Positions 34,630-41,838 of a DNA stretch of 41,838 nt are shown in pieces. The notes under the pieces are model-generated. The model had not been told where the DNA came from, did no database searches, and worked only from the letters and a program-made list of their open reading frames with translations. The DNA lies in assembly GCA_905479835.1 (NCBI GenBank), contig CAJQNZ010000008.1:1-41838 (forward strand), read 5' to 3'. This DNA is from an uncultured Flavobacteriaceae bacterium. GTDB lineage: Bacteria > Bacteroidota > Bacteroidia > Flavobacteriales > Flavobacteriaceae. Within the stretch, counting starts at the first letter, position 1; every line of letters starts with the position of its first letter. Position numbers and translations under genes: made by a program.

Positions 34630-34807
34630 CTGCCTACATTAGCCATTGTTCGTCAAACTCAACAGGAATTAATTCTGAAGGATGAGTCTGATTGTTAAAG
34701 CATGCCGTTAGTTACTTTTTGTGACTTGGACGGATCCTTGATCAATTAGTTAGTCCTATTTATGTATATAAGGAGTTTGCATAAACTTCACTAATGTAGG
34801 TTTTTTT
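34630..34807 (+). ncRNA. ssrS: Probable 6S RNA (SsrS)
   Basis: The 218 bp between zapA and rny hold a structured RNA. The closing stem is CCTACATTAG (34633-34642) / CTAATGTAGG (34791-34800), directly followed by seven T as a terminator. Further paired segments are CAAACTC (34654-34660) / GAGTTTG (34773-34779), AAGGAT / ATCCTT, and an apical hairpin CCGTTAGTTAC / GTGACTTGGACGG. The long rod with an open middle and length near 175 nt fit 6S RNA, which in many bacteria lies next to zapA. I did not run a covariance model. Confidence 0.7.
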
Positions 34808-34824
34808 ATACCAAAAATTTACAC

Positions 34825-36393
34825 ATGGATGATATGATAATACCAATTTTTATTGGTCTAATAATAGGAGTAGCAATAGGTTTTTTAGTTGCTAAGTCTT
34901 TAGAAAAGAAAAGAGCATCAGGAACAATTTCAAGAGCAAAGAAATCTGCATCTTCAATATTAAAAGAAGCTAAAATTGATGCCGATGCAATAAAGAAAGA
35001 TAAAATTTTACAAGCTAAAGAAAAATTTATAGAATTAAAATCAGAACACGAAAAAGTAATTCTGTCTAGAGAAAAGAAAATTAATGAATCTGAAAAAAGA
35101 ACTAGAGATAAAGAATCTCAGCTAGGAAGTGAAATTGATAGAGGCAAAAGATTAGCTAAAGAATTAGAAAAGAAAACTGCAGATATTGAATACAAACTTG
35201 AGTTTGTTGAGAAAAAAGAAAATGAACTTGAGAAGATGCATAGGCGTCAAGTAGAAAGCCTAGAAGTAATTTCAGGTTTATCTGCTGATGATGCCAAGAA
35301 AGAATTGATAACTTCATTAAAAGAAGAGGCTAAAAGCGATGCTATGGCTTTCATTCAAGAAAAACAGGAAGAAGCAAAACTAACTGCGGAACAAGATGCG
35401 CGTAAAGTAATTTTAAGTACTATACAGAGAGTAGGAGTTGAACAGACAGTTGAAAACTGTGTATCTGTATTCAATTTAGAATCAGACGATGTAAAAGGGC
35501 GTATTATAGGTCGTGAAGGACGTAATATTCGAGCAATTGAAGCAGCAACTGGAGTTGAAATTATTGTAGACGATACTCCTGAAGCAATTATCTTATCTTG
35601 TTTTGATCCAGTACGTAGAGAAGTTGCAAGACTTTCTTTACACAGTCTAGTAACTGATGGTAGAATTCATCCAGCACGTATTGAAGAAGTTGTTAAAAAG
35701 ATTGAAAAACAAATAGGTCAAGAAATTATAGAAGTAGGTAAACGTACGGTAATTGATCTTGGAATTCATGGACTCCATCCAGAATTGATTAAAACTGTAG
35801 GACGTATGAAATATCGTTCTTCTTATGGTCAAAATTTACTTCAACACTCACGTGAAGTAGCAAATCTATGTGGATTGATGGCTGCCGAACTTGGATTAAA
35901 TGCAAAGGCTGCAAAAAGAGCAGGTTTATTGCATGATATTGGTAAAGTTCCAGATACAGAAAGTGAATTACCACATGCTTTATTAGGAATGGAATGGGCC
36001 AAGAAATACGGTGAAAAACCAGATATCTGTAATGCAATTGGAGCGCATCATGATGAGATTGAAATGAAATCAATGATTTCTCCAATTATTCAAGTATGTG
36101 ATGCTATTTCTGGAGCAAGACCAGGAGCAAGACGTCAAGTATTGGATTCATACATTCAACGATTGAAAGACCTTGAAGATGTTGCTTTTGGGTTTTCAGG
36201 AGTACAGAAAGCCTATGCAATACAAGCAGGAAGAGAATTGCGTGTGATTGTAGAAAGTGAAAAAGTAAACGATAGCAAAGCAGCAGAATTATCTTTTAAT
36301 ATTTCTCAAAAAATACAGAATGACATGACTTATCCAGGACAAGTGAGGGTTACTGTAATTCGAGAAACTAGAGCAGTAAATATTGCTAAATAG
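34825..36393 (+). CDS. rny: Ribonuclease Y
   Basis: A 522-residue membrane-anchored endoribonuclease that starts mRNA decay. One N-terminal membrane helix (residues about 4-24), a coiled coil (about 30-175, rich in EKK/KEAK), a KH domain (about 215-275; [20 protein letters not shown]), and an HD domain (about 335-430; [18 protein letters not shown] then LLHDIGKV with the catalytic His-Asp) are in the usual order. The C-terminus [16 protein letters not shown] is standard. Terminator downstream. Confidence 0.96.
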   Translation: MDDMIIPIFIGLIIGVAIGFLVAKSLEKKRASGTISRAKKSASSILKEAKIDADAIKKDKILQAKEKFIELKSEHEKVILSREKKINESEKRTRDKESQLGSEIDRGKRLAKELEKKTADIEYKLEFVEKKENELEKMHRRQVESLEVISGLSADDAKKELITSLKEEAKSDAMAFIQEKQEEAKLTAEQDARKVILSTIQRVGVEQTVENCVSVFNLESDDVKGRIIGREGRNIRAIEAATGVEIIVDDTPEAIILSCFDPVRREVARLSLHSLVTDGRIHPARIEEVVKKIEKQIGQEIIEVGKRTVIDLGIHGLHPELIKTVGRMKYRSSYGQNLLQHSREVANLCGLMAAELGLNAKAAKRAGLLHDIGKVPDTESELPHALLGMEWAKKYGEKPDICNAIGAHHDEIEMKSMISPIIQVCDAISGARPGARRQVLDSYIQRLKDLEDVAFGFSGVQKAYAIQAGRELRVIVESEKVNDSKAAELSFNISQKIQNDMTYPGQVRVTVIRETRAVNIAK

Positions 36394-36411
36394 AAATCAA
36401 ATTCTTTAAAT

Positions 36412-36451
36412 AATAAAAGCCGTAATAAATTCTTGTTACGGCTTTTATTTT
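36412..36451 (+). terminator. Intrinsic terminator of rny
   Basis: 14-bp stem AATAAAAGCCGTAA / TTACGGCTTTTATT with a 10-nt loop and a T-rich tail, 18 bp after the rny stop. Confidence 0.88.
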
Positions 36452-36492
36452 TTAGTTCTCAGAGCGATCTTGAAGTAAACTTTTTTTGCTAC

Positions 36493-36511
36493 GATTGACT
36501 TCGACTCCGTT
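36493..36511. repeat. Short dispersed repeat (reverse orientation)
   Basis: GATTGACTTCGACTCCGTTT reads in reverse as GGAGTCGAAGTC, a diverged member of the GAGCGnAGTCGAAG family, between rny and xerD. Confidence 0.5.
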
Positions 36512-36543
36512 TAGTGACCAAATTCAGTAAATAAAATACGGTT

Positions 36544-37443
36544 TTACTTTTTCCTCGGATGAAATTGCTCCATCACATTTTTTAAATGGCTTTTGTCAAG
36601 ATGCATATAAATTTCAGTAGTTGTAATGCTTTCATGCCCTAGCATTTGCTGAATTGCTCTTAAATCTGCTCCTCGTTCTAGTAAGTGTGTTGCAAATGAA
36701 TGTCGGAATGTATGAGGACTGATGCTTTTTTTAATTCCAGATTTGATGGCAAGATTTTTCACAATCGTAAAAATCATTACTCTTGTGAGTTGTTTTCCTC
36801 TTCGGTTTAAAAACAACGTATCTTCATACCCTTTTTGAACTTGAATATGGCTTCGAATTTCTGTTATATAAAGTGTAATAAATTTTTGTGTCTCTATATT
36901 AATGGGAACAAAACGTTGTTTATCTCCTTTTCCAATAACTCTTATGAATCCTTCTACAAAAAACAAATCTGAGATTTGCAATGTAATCAACTCTGTAACA
37001 CGAAGGCCACAACTATAAAGCGTTTCAATAATTGTTCTATTTCGTTCTCCTTGCGGAAGACTTAAATCAATGTAAGAAATAATCAAGTCAATATCATCAA
37101 CAGATAAAGTATCTGGAAGTTTTCGACCGAGTTTTGGAGATTCAATTAAATCTGTCGGATTGGTTGTACGGTATTCTTCAAATATCAGATAATCGAAAAA
37201 ACTTCGCAGTCCTGAAATCAATCTTGCTTGTGATCTAGCGCTTAAAGATTTCGAAGCATCGTATATAAATTTTTGAATGGTATCACTATCAATAGCTAGA
37301 GGAGAGATAGAAAAATTATTGGATTCTAAAAACAACATCAGTTTTTTCACATCTCTGGAATAACTATCTAGAGAATTCGGAGACAAGCCTCTTTCAATTC
37401 GTAAATACAAATTATAATCCTTTAAAGCACTATTCCATTTCAT
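36544..37443 (-). CDS. xerD: Site-specific tyrosine recombinase XerD
   Basis: A 299-residue tyrosine recombinase that, with XerC or alone, resolves chromosome dimers at dif. The N-terminal SAM-like core-binding domain is at 1-95 (YLRIERGLSPNSLDSYSRDV). The catalytic domain has the Arg in YSCGLRVTELI, HxxR in HTFRHSFATHLLERGADLR, the second His in LGHESI and the nucleophile Tyr in EIYMHLDK. The arrangement and length are those of XerD, not of a mobile-element integrase. A TATATTTG sequence on the minus strand (37448-37455) is only 4 bp from the ATG. Confidence 0.93.
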   Translation of the reverse strand: MKWNSALKDYNLYLRIERGLSPNSLDSYSRDVKKLMLFLESNNFSISPLAIDSDTIQKFIYDASKSLSARSQARLISGLRSFFDYLIFEEYRTTNPTDLIESPKLGRKLPDTLSVDDIDLIISYIDLSLPQGERNRTIIETLYSCGLRVTELITLQISDLFFVEGFIRVIGKGDKQRFVPINIETQKFITLYITEIRSHIQVQKGYEDTLFLNRRGKQLTRVMIFTIVKNLAIKSGIKKSISPHTFRHSFATHLLERGADLRAIQQMLGHESITTTEIYMHLDKSHLKNVMEQFHPRKK

Positions 37444-37530
37444 GAAGCAAATATAATTATTAACGAATCTAATTAGTAATGCTTTTATAAAGAAATTAGA
37501 ATAAAAATAGTTGTATAATTTTCTTCATAT

Positions 37531-37594
37531 GTCAGTTTGAGTGATTTTTTCTAAAATTATACTTTGACTTCGTGCAGCAGAACTATCGAGAATA
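37531..37594. repeat. Partial copy of the MITE-like palindromic repeat
   Basis: GTCAGTTTGAGTGATTTTTT followed by CTAAAATTAT and, about 25 bp on, ACTATCGAGAATAAAAT matches the left arm and middle of the 12017-12131 element. A GACTTCGTGCAG segment lies inside it. Found between the divergent xerD and aroQ genes. Confidence 0.55.
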
Positions 37595-37652
37595 AAATTT
37601 TCCTTTAGGAAGAACAACAGTTAGAATAAAAATATTTTAATACATTAGCAGC

Positions 37653-38066
37653 ATGAAAATCATCATCATCAACGGACCTAATCTAAATTTGCTTGGAAAA
37701 CGAGAACCAACTATCTATGGAGATTCTTCTTTCGAAGATTATTTTAAAGAATTGGAAAAGAAATATAAAAAAATAGAACTGTCTTATTTTCAATCCAATA
37801 TCGAGGGAGAATTGATTGATAAATTGCATGAAGTAGGATTCAGTTATGATGGAATTATAATGAATGCTGCTGCATATACACATACATCTGTAGGAATTGG
37901 AGATGCTGTAAAGGCAATAGAAACCCCTGTAATTGAAGTTCATATTTCCAATGTGCATTCAAGGGAGGCCTTTCGACACACTTCTTTTATTGCGCCAAAT
38001 GTTAAAGGAATTATTTCTGGATTTGGGTTGAAAAGTTACGAACTTGCACTACAGAGTTTTTTATAA
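37653..38066 (+). CDS. aroQ: Type II 3-dehydroquinate dehydratase
   Basis: A 137-residue shikimate-pathway enzyme converting 3-dehydroquinate to 3-dehydroshikimate. NGPNLNLLGKREPTIYG is the type II N-terminal signature with the catalytic Arg and Tyr. EGELIDKLHE, NAAAYTHTSVGIGDA and the catalytic His in VEVHISNVHSREAFRHTSF are all present. The length is slightly below the usual 145-150 but the protein is complete. It converges on the GNAT gene. Confidence 0.96.
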   Translation: MKIIIINGPNLNLLGKREPTIYGDSSFEDYFKELEKKYKKIELSYFQSNIEGELIDKLHEVGFSYDGIIMNAAAYTHTSVGIGDAVKAIETPVIEVHISNVHSREAFRHTSFIAPNVKGIISGFGLKSYELALQSFL

Positions 38067-38114
38067 TAGGATGTGACTTCAACGTTAGTTTCTCTTGAAA
38101 GTAGTCCAAGTGAA

Positions 38115-38579
38115 TTATATCAGATTTAATACCATCTTAATATCACATCTTTCATAAGGACAATTTTCTTCTACTGTAACTTCAGCAAACCCATATTTTT
38201 TATAGATGTAAATGGCATTTTCTAATTTTCTGCTGGAATACAGAAGGATTTTATCCCATTTTTTATTTTTTGAAAATTCAATACAATATTCCATCATTTT
38301 CTGACCAATTTTCAATCCTCTATAATTCGGTGAAACTGCCATTTTACTTAATTCAAAGCCTTCCTTCAAATTTATAAGTGCAAAAGTCCCAACAATTTCT
38401 TCATTGTATATTGCAAAGAAAATATATCCGCCATTATCAATAATATAGGATTGAGGGTTGCTTAATACTTCTTTATCATGATCTTCAACATAAAAAAAAG
38501 TTTGCAACCACTCGATGTTTAAATCATAGAAAATTGTAGAATACTTTTCTTCAAAAGGGATGATCGTTACTTTGGACAT
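38115..38579 (-). CDS. GNAT family N-acetyltransferase
   Basis: A 154-residue acetyltransferase. The acetyl-CoA-binding segment MAVSPNYRGLKIGQKMMEYC is the R-G-x-x-I-G-x-x-M motif A, and IYIYKKYGFAEV is motif B. FFAIYNEEIVGTFALI is the central strand pair. Substrate unknown. It lies 2 bp downstream of ftcD on the same strand, so the two are probably cotranscribed; whether it has a role in histidine or glutamate metabolism cannot be told. Confidence 0.88.
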   Translation of the reverse strand: MSKVTIIPFEEKYSTIFYDLNIEWLQTFFYVEDHDKEVLSNPQSYIIDNGGYIFFAIYNEEIVGTFALINLKEGFELSKMAVSPNYRGLKIGQKMMEYCIEFSKNKKWDKILLYSSRKLENAIYIYKKYGFAEVTVEENCPYERCDIKMVLNLI

Positions 38580-38581
38580 TT

Positions 38582-40273
38582 TTATATTTTTGAATCGATA
38601 TAATCAATCATTTTTTGTTCAGATGTAAGCGTCTGCTCATAGATTTGGGCTGCTTTTTTAAGAATATTTTCTGCAAATTTTCGGTCCTTAATATCTTTGG
38701 CATTGATACGAACGTTAAAATAAGCACCTATAACAGCACTTCGAGCACACAACGCGCCCACTCCAGCATCAGAAAGAGAATTTTGAATTCCATCTACAGC
38801 CATGGCATGCATTACTTCCATGGATTCATAGGCAGTTTCCATCACTTGAAATGGAATTTCGGTAGCGTATTTAGTAGCATTTTCTATTGCAATAGCACGT
38901 ATTTCTTTTTCTTCTAAAGTAGTTTTAGGCAATCTAAATCCATTTATAATTTGATTGAAGGCATTGGTGTCTTCATCGACAAGCATTAATAATTTGTTTT
39001 TATAAACTTGCCCTTTTTTCGCCCAATCCGAGTAGATTTCCCATTTATCATCCCATCCACTTTTGTGTGCGGATAAGTTGGCTACCATAGTTCCGAGTGA
39101 AACACCAAGAGCACCAACATATGCAGAAATGGATCCACCTCCTGGAGCCATTGATTCACCAGCAGTTTCATCTGCAAAATCGGTTAAGGTAAAATCAATC
39201 AATCTTTTAGAACCATCTTTTAAAACATATTCAATAATTTTTTCATTGGGATGAAAAGGTTTTAAATCATCGAGTCCTAGAGATTTTACAGCAATTTTAA
39301 TTTTTTCTGATTCCGCAATTCCAAGCGAACGTTCTTGTTTTGTCAAATAAAAATCAGCAGCATCTATCATGGCTTGTAATGGTATCAACCCTATTAATTC
39401 AGATCCAGTAACTCGCAGTCCTCTTGAAGTGGCAGAATGAACTGTCTCATCAAATGCTTGGTGCATAGGAGTGATGCTGATATTGGTCAAGTTGTAAGAA
39501 ATCTGAGCAATACCATATTCTTCTATATACCATCCTATACCTTTAACGGCTTTTAATTTTCCAGGAATTCTTACAACTTCTCCATTTTCATCCAATACTT
39601 TTTTACCGTTTGGTTTACCATTTTCTGTTTTTGCACGTCCATTCTCTCTTATGTCAAATGCAATTGCATTGGCGCGACGTGTAGAAGTAGTATTCAGATT
39701 GATATTGTAAGCAATTAAAAAATCACGAGCAGAAATAGCAGTTGCGCCAGATTTCACAACACTCGCATTAAATTCTGCAGGACCAAAATCTGGTTTCCAT
39801 TCAGGATTGGAAAGTTTTTCTTTCAATCCTTCATATTCTCCTGAACGGCAGTTGGCCAAGTTCTCACGTTTTTTTTCTTGTGCTGCTTTTTCATATAAAT
39901 AGACTGGAACACCCAATTCTTCACCGACACGTTTTCCAAGAGCATGCGCATAGACGGCAGTTTCTTCAAGTGTAATTCCAGAAATAGGAACTAGAGGACA
40001 TACATCTGTTGCTCCAAAACGTGGATGTTCCCCAAAATGTTTACTCATATCAATCAGCTCTGCTGCCTTTTTAATCAACAGATAAGCCGCTTCAATCACT
40101 TTCTCAGGTTCGCCTACGAAAGTGATAACCGTTCTATTGGTTGCAACTCCGGGATCCACATCTAGTAATTTAATACCTTCAACGGTTTCTACAATTGCAG
40201 CAATTGTATTTATTTTTTCAATATCACGTCCTTCACTTATGTTCGGTACGCATTCTATGAGTTGTTTGTTCAT
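38582..40273 (-). CDS. ftcD: Bifunctional glutamate formimidoyltransferase / cyclodeaminase
   Basis: A 563-residue protein of histidine breakdown. It moves the formimino group of formiminoglutamate to tetrahydrofolate and then deaminates it to methenyl-THF. The formiminotransferase half (about 1-325) starts LIECVPNISEGRD and has SKHFGEHPRFGATDVCPLVP. The cyclodeaminase half (about 355-563) has AGESMAPGGGSISAYVGALG and DEDTNAFNQI. Fused forms like this are known in animals and Bacteroidota. No other hut genes are in the window. Confidence 0.95.
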   Translation of the reverse strand: MNKQLIECVPNISEGRDIEKINTIAAIVETVEGIKLLDVDPGVATNRTVITFVGEPEKVIEAAYLLIKKAAELIDMSKHFGEHPRFGATDVCPLVPISGITLEETAVYAHALGKRVGEELGVPVYLYEKAAQEKKRENLANCRSGEYEGLKEKLSNPEWKPDFGPAEFNASVVKSGATAISARDFLIAYNINLNTTSTRRANAIAFDIRENGRAKTENGKPNGKKVLDENGEVVRIPGKLKAVKGIGWYIEEYGIAQISYNLTNISITPMHQAFDETVHSATSRGLRVTGSELIGLIPLQAMIDAADFYLTKQERSLGIAESEKIKIAVKSLGLDDLKPFHPNEKIIEYVLKDGSKRLIDFTLTDFADETAGESMAPGGGSISAYVGALGVSLGTMVANLSAHKSGWDDKWEIYSDWAKKGQVYKNKLLMLVDEDTNAFNQIINGFRLPKTTLEEKEIRAIAIENATKYATEIPFQVMETAYESMEVMHAMAVDGIQNSLSDAGVGALCARSAVIGAYFNVRINAKDIKDRKFAENILKKAAQIYEQTLTSEQKMIDYIDSKI

Positions 40274-40350
40274 GGGTTTAATTTATAATTCAAATTTATA
40301 AAAGTTTATCATTAAAATGATAGACAGATTGTACAATTTCATTAATTCTA

Positions 40351-40450
40351 TTAATTCGAGTGAATTTCATAATTGGAATGAAGGAAATTTTATATTGAGA
40401 ATAAGAATTTTTAGTTGTTTAATGAGTTCTCGACTGCGCTCGAACGGACA
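40351..40450. repeat. MITE-like palindromic repeat, third copy
   Basis: The left arm TTAATTCGAGTGAATTTC and the right arm GAGTTCTCGACTGCGCTCGA (ending CGGACA) are the same two modules as in the 12017-12131 element. The right arm carries the short repeat module TTCGAGCGCAGTCGAGAAC (reverse). This ties the short dispersed repeats and the longer palindromes into one family. Confidence 0.6.
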
Positions 40451-40543
40451 TTTTAATAAAAATTTAAAGTTTAAAGATATGGTAATTTGACTATTTATTA
40501 TGAACAACTTGTTTAAAACTTGGTTAAATTAAAATGGAAACGA

Positions 40544-40574
40544 TTGGATAATTAATGTGATAACTTTAAATTTG
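40544..40574 (+). promoter_or_regulatory. Promoter in front of the epimerase 5' fragment
   Basis: TTG at 40544-40546, 20 nt, then TAAATTTG at 40567-40574, an exact -7 match. It sits 17 bp before the truncated epimerase start, so it is probably the original epimerase promoter. Confidence 0.65.
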
Positions 40575-40591
40575 TTTATATAAGATATTGA

Positions 40592-40636
40592 ATGGGTAAA
40601 GTTTTAATTACAGGAGTAGCAGGTTTTAACCAGTGA
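40592..40636 (+). pseudogene. Truncated duplicate of the epimerase 5' end
   Basis: Reads MGKVLITGVAGF and then leaves the family, ending at TGA (40634). The 12 codons correspond to MNKVLITGVAGF of the intact gene at 40954. It retains the native promoter position. Interpreted as the left flank left behind when the GIY-YIG gene was inserted. Confidence 0.8.
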
Positions 40637-40650
40637 AATACATTCAAATT

Positions 40651-40932
40651 ATGGAAGACTTTTATTTCGCCTATTTGTTGTTAAGTGAAAAAGATCATAA
40701 ATATTATACTGGTTATACTCAAGATTTGAATGTACGTTTTGAGTAACATCAAAAAGGGTTGGTTAAATCAACGAAGCATAGAAGACCATTAAAATTAGTT
40801 TATTATGAAGCTTGTTTGAACCAACAAGATGCTTTAAAAAGAGAAAAATATTTAAAAACCTTTTATGGGAAAATGTTTATAGCGAAGAGACTCAAAACGT
40901 ATTTCACAAGTCAAGAAGAATTAAAAAAATAA
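40651..40932 (+). pseudogene. GIY-YIG nuclease gene with in-frame stop
   Basis: The frame encodes a 93-residue GIY-YIG endonuclease of the small stand-alone (UPF0213/YhbQ-like) type: FAYLLLSEKDHKYYTGYTQD is the GIY..YIG core (here AYL..YTG), followed by KSTKHRRPLKLVYYEACLNQ and ALKREKYLKTFYGK. TAA at 40744-40746 replaces the expected Gln (CAA) in the F-E-Q-H segment, a single C-to-T change. No frameshift is present. Either it is newly inactivated, or it uses an internal restart, which would lose the catalytic core. Confidence 0.85.
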
Positions 40933-40953
40933 AGAATAGATTTTAAGAAAAAT

Positions 40954-41838
40954 ATGAATAAAGTTTTAATCACAGGTGTTGCAGGTTTCATTGGATTTCA
41001 TTTGGCAAAAAAGTTGGTAAATGAAGGTTATGATGTTATTGGGTTGGATAATATCAATGATTATTACGATGTGAATTTGAAGTTAGCGAGATTGAAAGAA
41101 TTGGATATTGTCTCGAATGATTTTCAAGAAAATCAAGAATATAAAGGTGAAATTACTTTTGTAAAACTAGATTTACAAGACTTGGAAGGAATGAAAAGCC
41201 TTTTTAGAAAGCATCAATTTTCATATGTAGTGAATTTGGCAGCACAAGCTGGAGTTCGATATTCATTAATCAATCCACATTCTTATGTAGACAATAATAT
41301 TACAGGATTTTTAAACGTGCTTGAATGTTGTAGAGCCTATCCCGTAAAACACTTGGTATTTGCATCTTCAAGTTCTGTATATGGATTGAGCGAGCAGGTT
41401 CCTTTTCAGGAAGACAATTCTACGGATCATCCACTGGCAATGTATGCGGCAAGTAAAAAAGCCAATGAAATGATGGCACATTCTTATGCACACTTGTATG
41501 ATATTCCTGCAACAGGATTGCGATTTTTCACGGTCTATGGACCTTGGGGAAGACCAGACATGGCATTGTATATCTTTACCAAAGCCATTACAGAAGATAA
41601 AGAGTTTGATATTTATAATGATGGGAATATGAGTCGTGATTTTACGTATGTAGATGACATTGTAGAAAGTATTAAACGATTGATTCCTCTTGCGCCACAG
41701 AGAGACAATCCAAAGTTCAATGTGAAAGTTCCAAAACCTTCCAAAAGTTCTGCTCCCTATCAGATTTTTAATATAGGAAACAACAGTCCTGTGGCTTTGA
41801 TGGATTTTGTGCATGCCATAGAAAAGGCCTTAGGTAAA
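40954..41838 (+). CDS. NAD-dependent nucleotide-sugar epimerase (UDP-glucuronate 4-epimerase-like), partial
   Basis: The frame is open for 295 codons up to the window end, so the 3' end is missing. It is an extended short-chain dehydrogenase/reductase: Rossmann motif GVAGFIGFHLAKKL (residues about 8-21), VIGLDNINDYYDVNLK, NLAAQAGVRYS, FASSSSVYG, catalytic Tyr-x-x-x-Lys in MYAASKKANE, and GLRFFTVYGPWGRPDMA. The LDNINDYYDVNLK and GRPDMA segments match UDP-glucuronate 4-epimerases, used for capsule or O-antigen sugars. Its native promoter now lies about 380 bp upstream beyond the GIY-YIG insert. Confidence 0.93.
   Translation, partial: MNKVLITGVAGFIGFHLAKKLVNEGYDVIGLDNINDYYDVNLKLARLKELDIVSNDFQENQEYKGEITFVKLDLQDLEGMKSLFRKHQFSYVVNLAAQAGVRYSLINPHSYVDNNITGFLNVLECCRAYPVKHLVFASSSSVYGLSEQVPFQEDNSTDHPLAMYAASKKANEMMAHSYAHLYDIPATGLRFFTVYGPWGRPDMALYIFTKAITEDKEFDIYNDGNMSRDFTYVDDIVESIKRLIPLAPQRDNPKFNVKVPKPSKSSAPYQIFNIGNNSPVALMDFVHAIEKALGK

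Larger units (their letters stand above)
40274..40591. other. Intergenic region with repeat and epimerase promoter
   Basis: 318 bp without a gene. It holds a full-length copy of the palindromic MITE-like repeat (40351-40450) and the promoter at 40544-40574. Confidence 0.6.

Noticed and set aside
40592-40636. Short ORF MGKVLITGVAGF as an independent small gene
   Set aside because: It is the truncated start of an epimerase; the intact homologue lies downstream.
1-41838. CRISPR array, prophage, IS element or rRNA operon
   Set aside because: No evenly spaced repeats, phage structural genes, transposase or rRNA segments were seen. XerD was considered as an integrase but matches the housekeeping recombinase.

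Overview
The window looks like chromosomal DNA of a member of the Flavobacteriaceae (Bacteroidota). The sequence is AT-rich and promoters resemble the Bacteroidota type (TTG, about 17-21 nt, TAnnTTTG). Other lineage signs are BshB1 (bacillithiol synthesis), a TonB-dependent receptor with a carboxypeptidase-like N-terminal domain, RNase Y next to zapA, DUF6787 and DUF2520 proteins, and dispersed GAGCGnAGTCGAA repeats. No rRNA, CRISPR array, transposase or prophage was seen. Most of the window is core genome, with a few rearranged or accessory spots.

Layout. 0-2 kb: msrA, a small membrane protein, a DUF6787 membrane protein and a DUF937 protein. 2.2-6.4 kb: a tight five-gene operon (GshB-like ATP-grasp ligase, 3-mercaptopyruvate-type sulfurtransferase, small TerB-like helical protein, N-formylglutamate amidohydrolase-like enzyme, DUF1704/QEGLA metallopeptidase-like protein). 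This is the best candidate for a poorly described system, probably making and trimming an amide- or peptide-bonded metabolite or protein tail. 6.4-7.5 kb: a HAD phosphatase/mutase and a DCC-family protein. 7.6-11.9 kb: a MacAB-like ABC export operon. 12.1-16.6 kb: 3-hydroxyacyl-CoA dehydrogenase, Gfo/Idh/MocA oxidoreductase, pcm, and a DUF2520-kdsC-GNAT operon. 16.7-20.9 kb: lipoprotein glutathione-peroxidase-family enzyme, secreted leucine-rich-repeat protein, bshB1, tRNA-His and an aldehyde dehydrogenase. 21.5-24.6 kb: a FIST sensor and soluble hybrid histidine kinase flanked by a perfect 26-bp direct repeat, then a DUF2007 gene.

24.6-29.7 kb: uvrA, an ECF-like sigma factor, a 46-residue gene, an endonuclease III without its iron-sulfur cysteines, and bcp. 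29.7-33.9 kb: TonB-dependent receptor and M23 peptidase. 34.0-36.4 kb: coiled-coil protein, zapA, a probable 6S RNA and rny. 36.5-40.3 kb: xerD, aroQ, a GNAT gene and bifunctional ftcD. 40.5-41.8 kb: a broken GIY-YIG nuclease gene sits inside the 5' end of a nucleotide-sugar epimerase gene, whose first 12 codons are present twice. The epimerase runs off the window.

Themes. Thiol and peroxide defence recurs (MsrA, Bcp, GPx-like, BshB1, sulfurtransferase, DCC protein). Envelope functions are the other main group (MacAB-like exporter, TonB receptor, M23 peptidase, KdsC, epimerase). Rearrangement traces are a duplicated tRNA-His 3' tail with its terminator, palindromic MITE-like repeats, and the GIY-YIG insertion. 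All functional calls come from reading motifs by eye; no database search was run.
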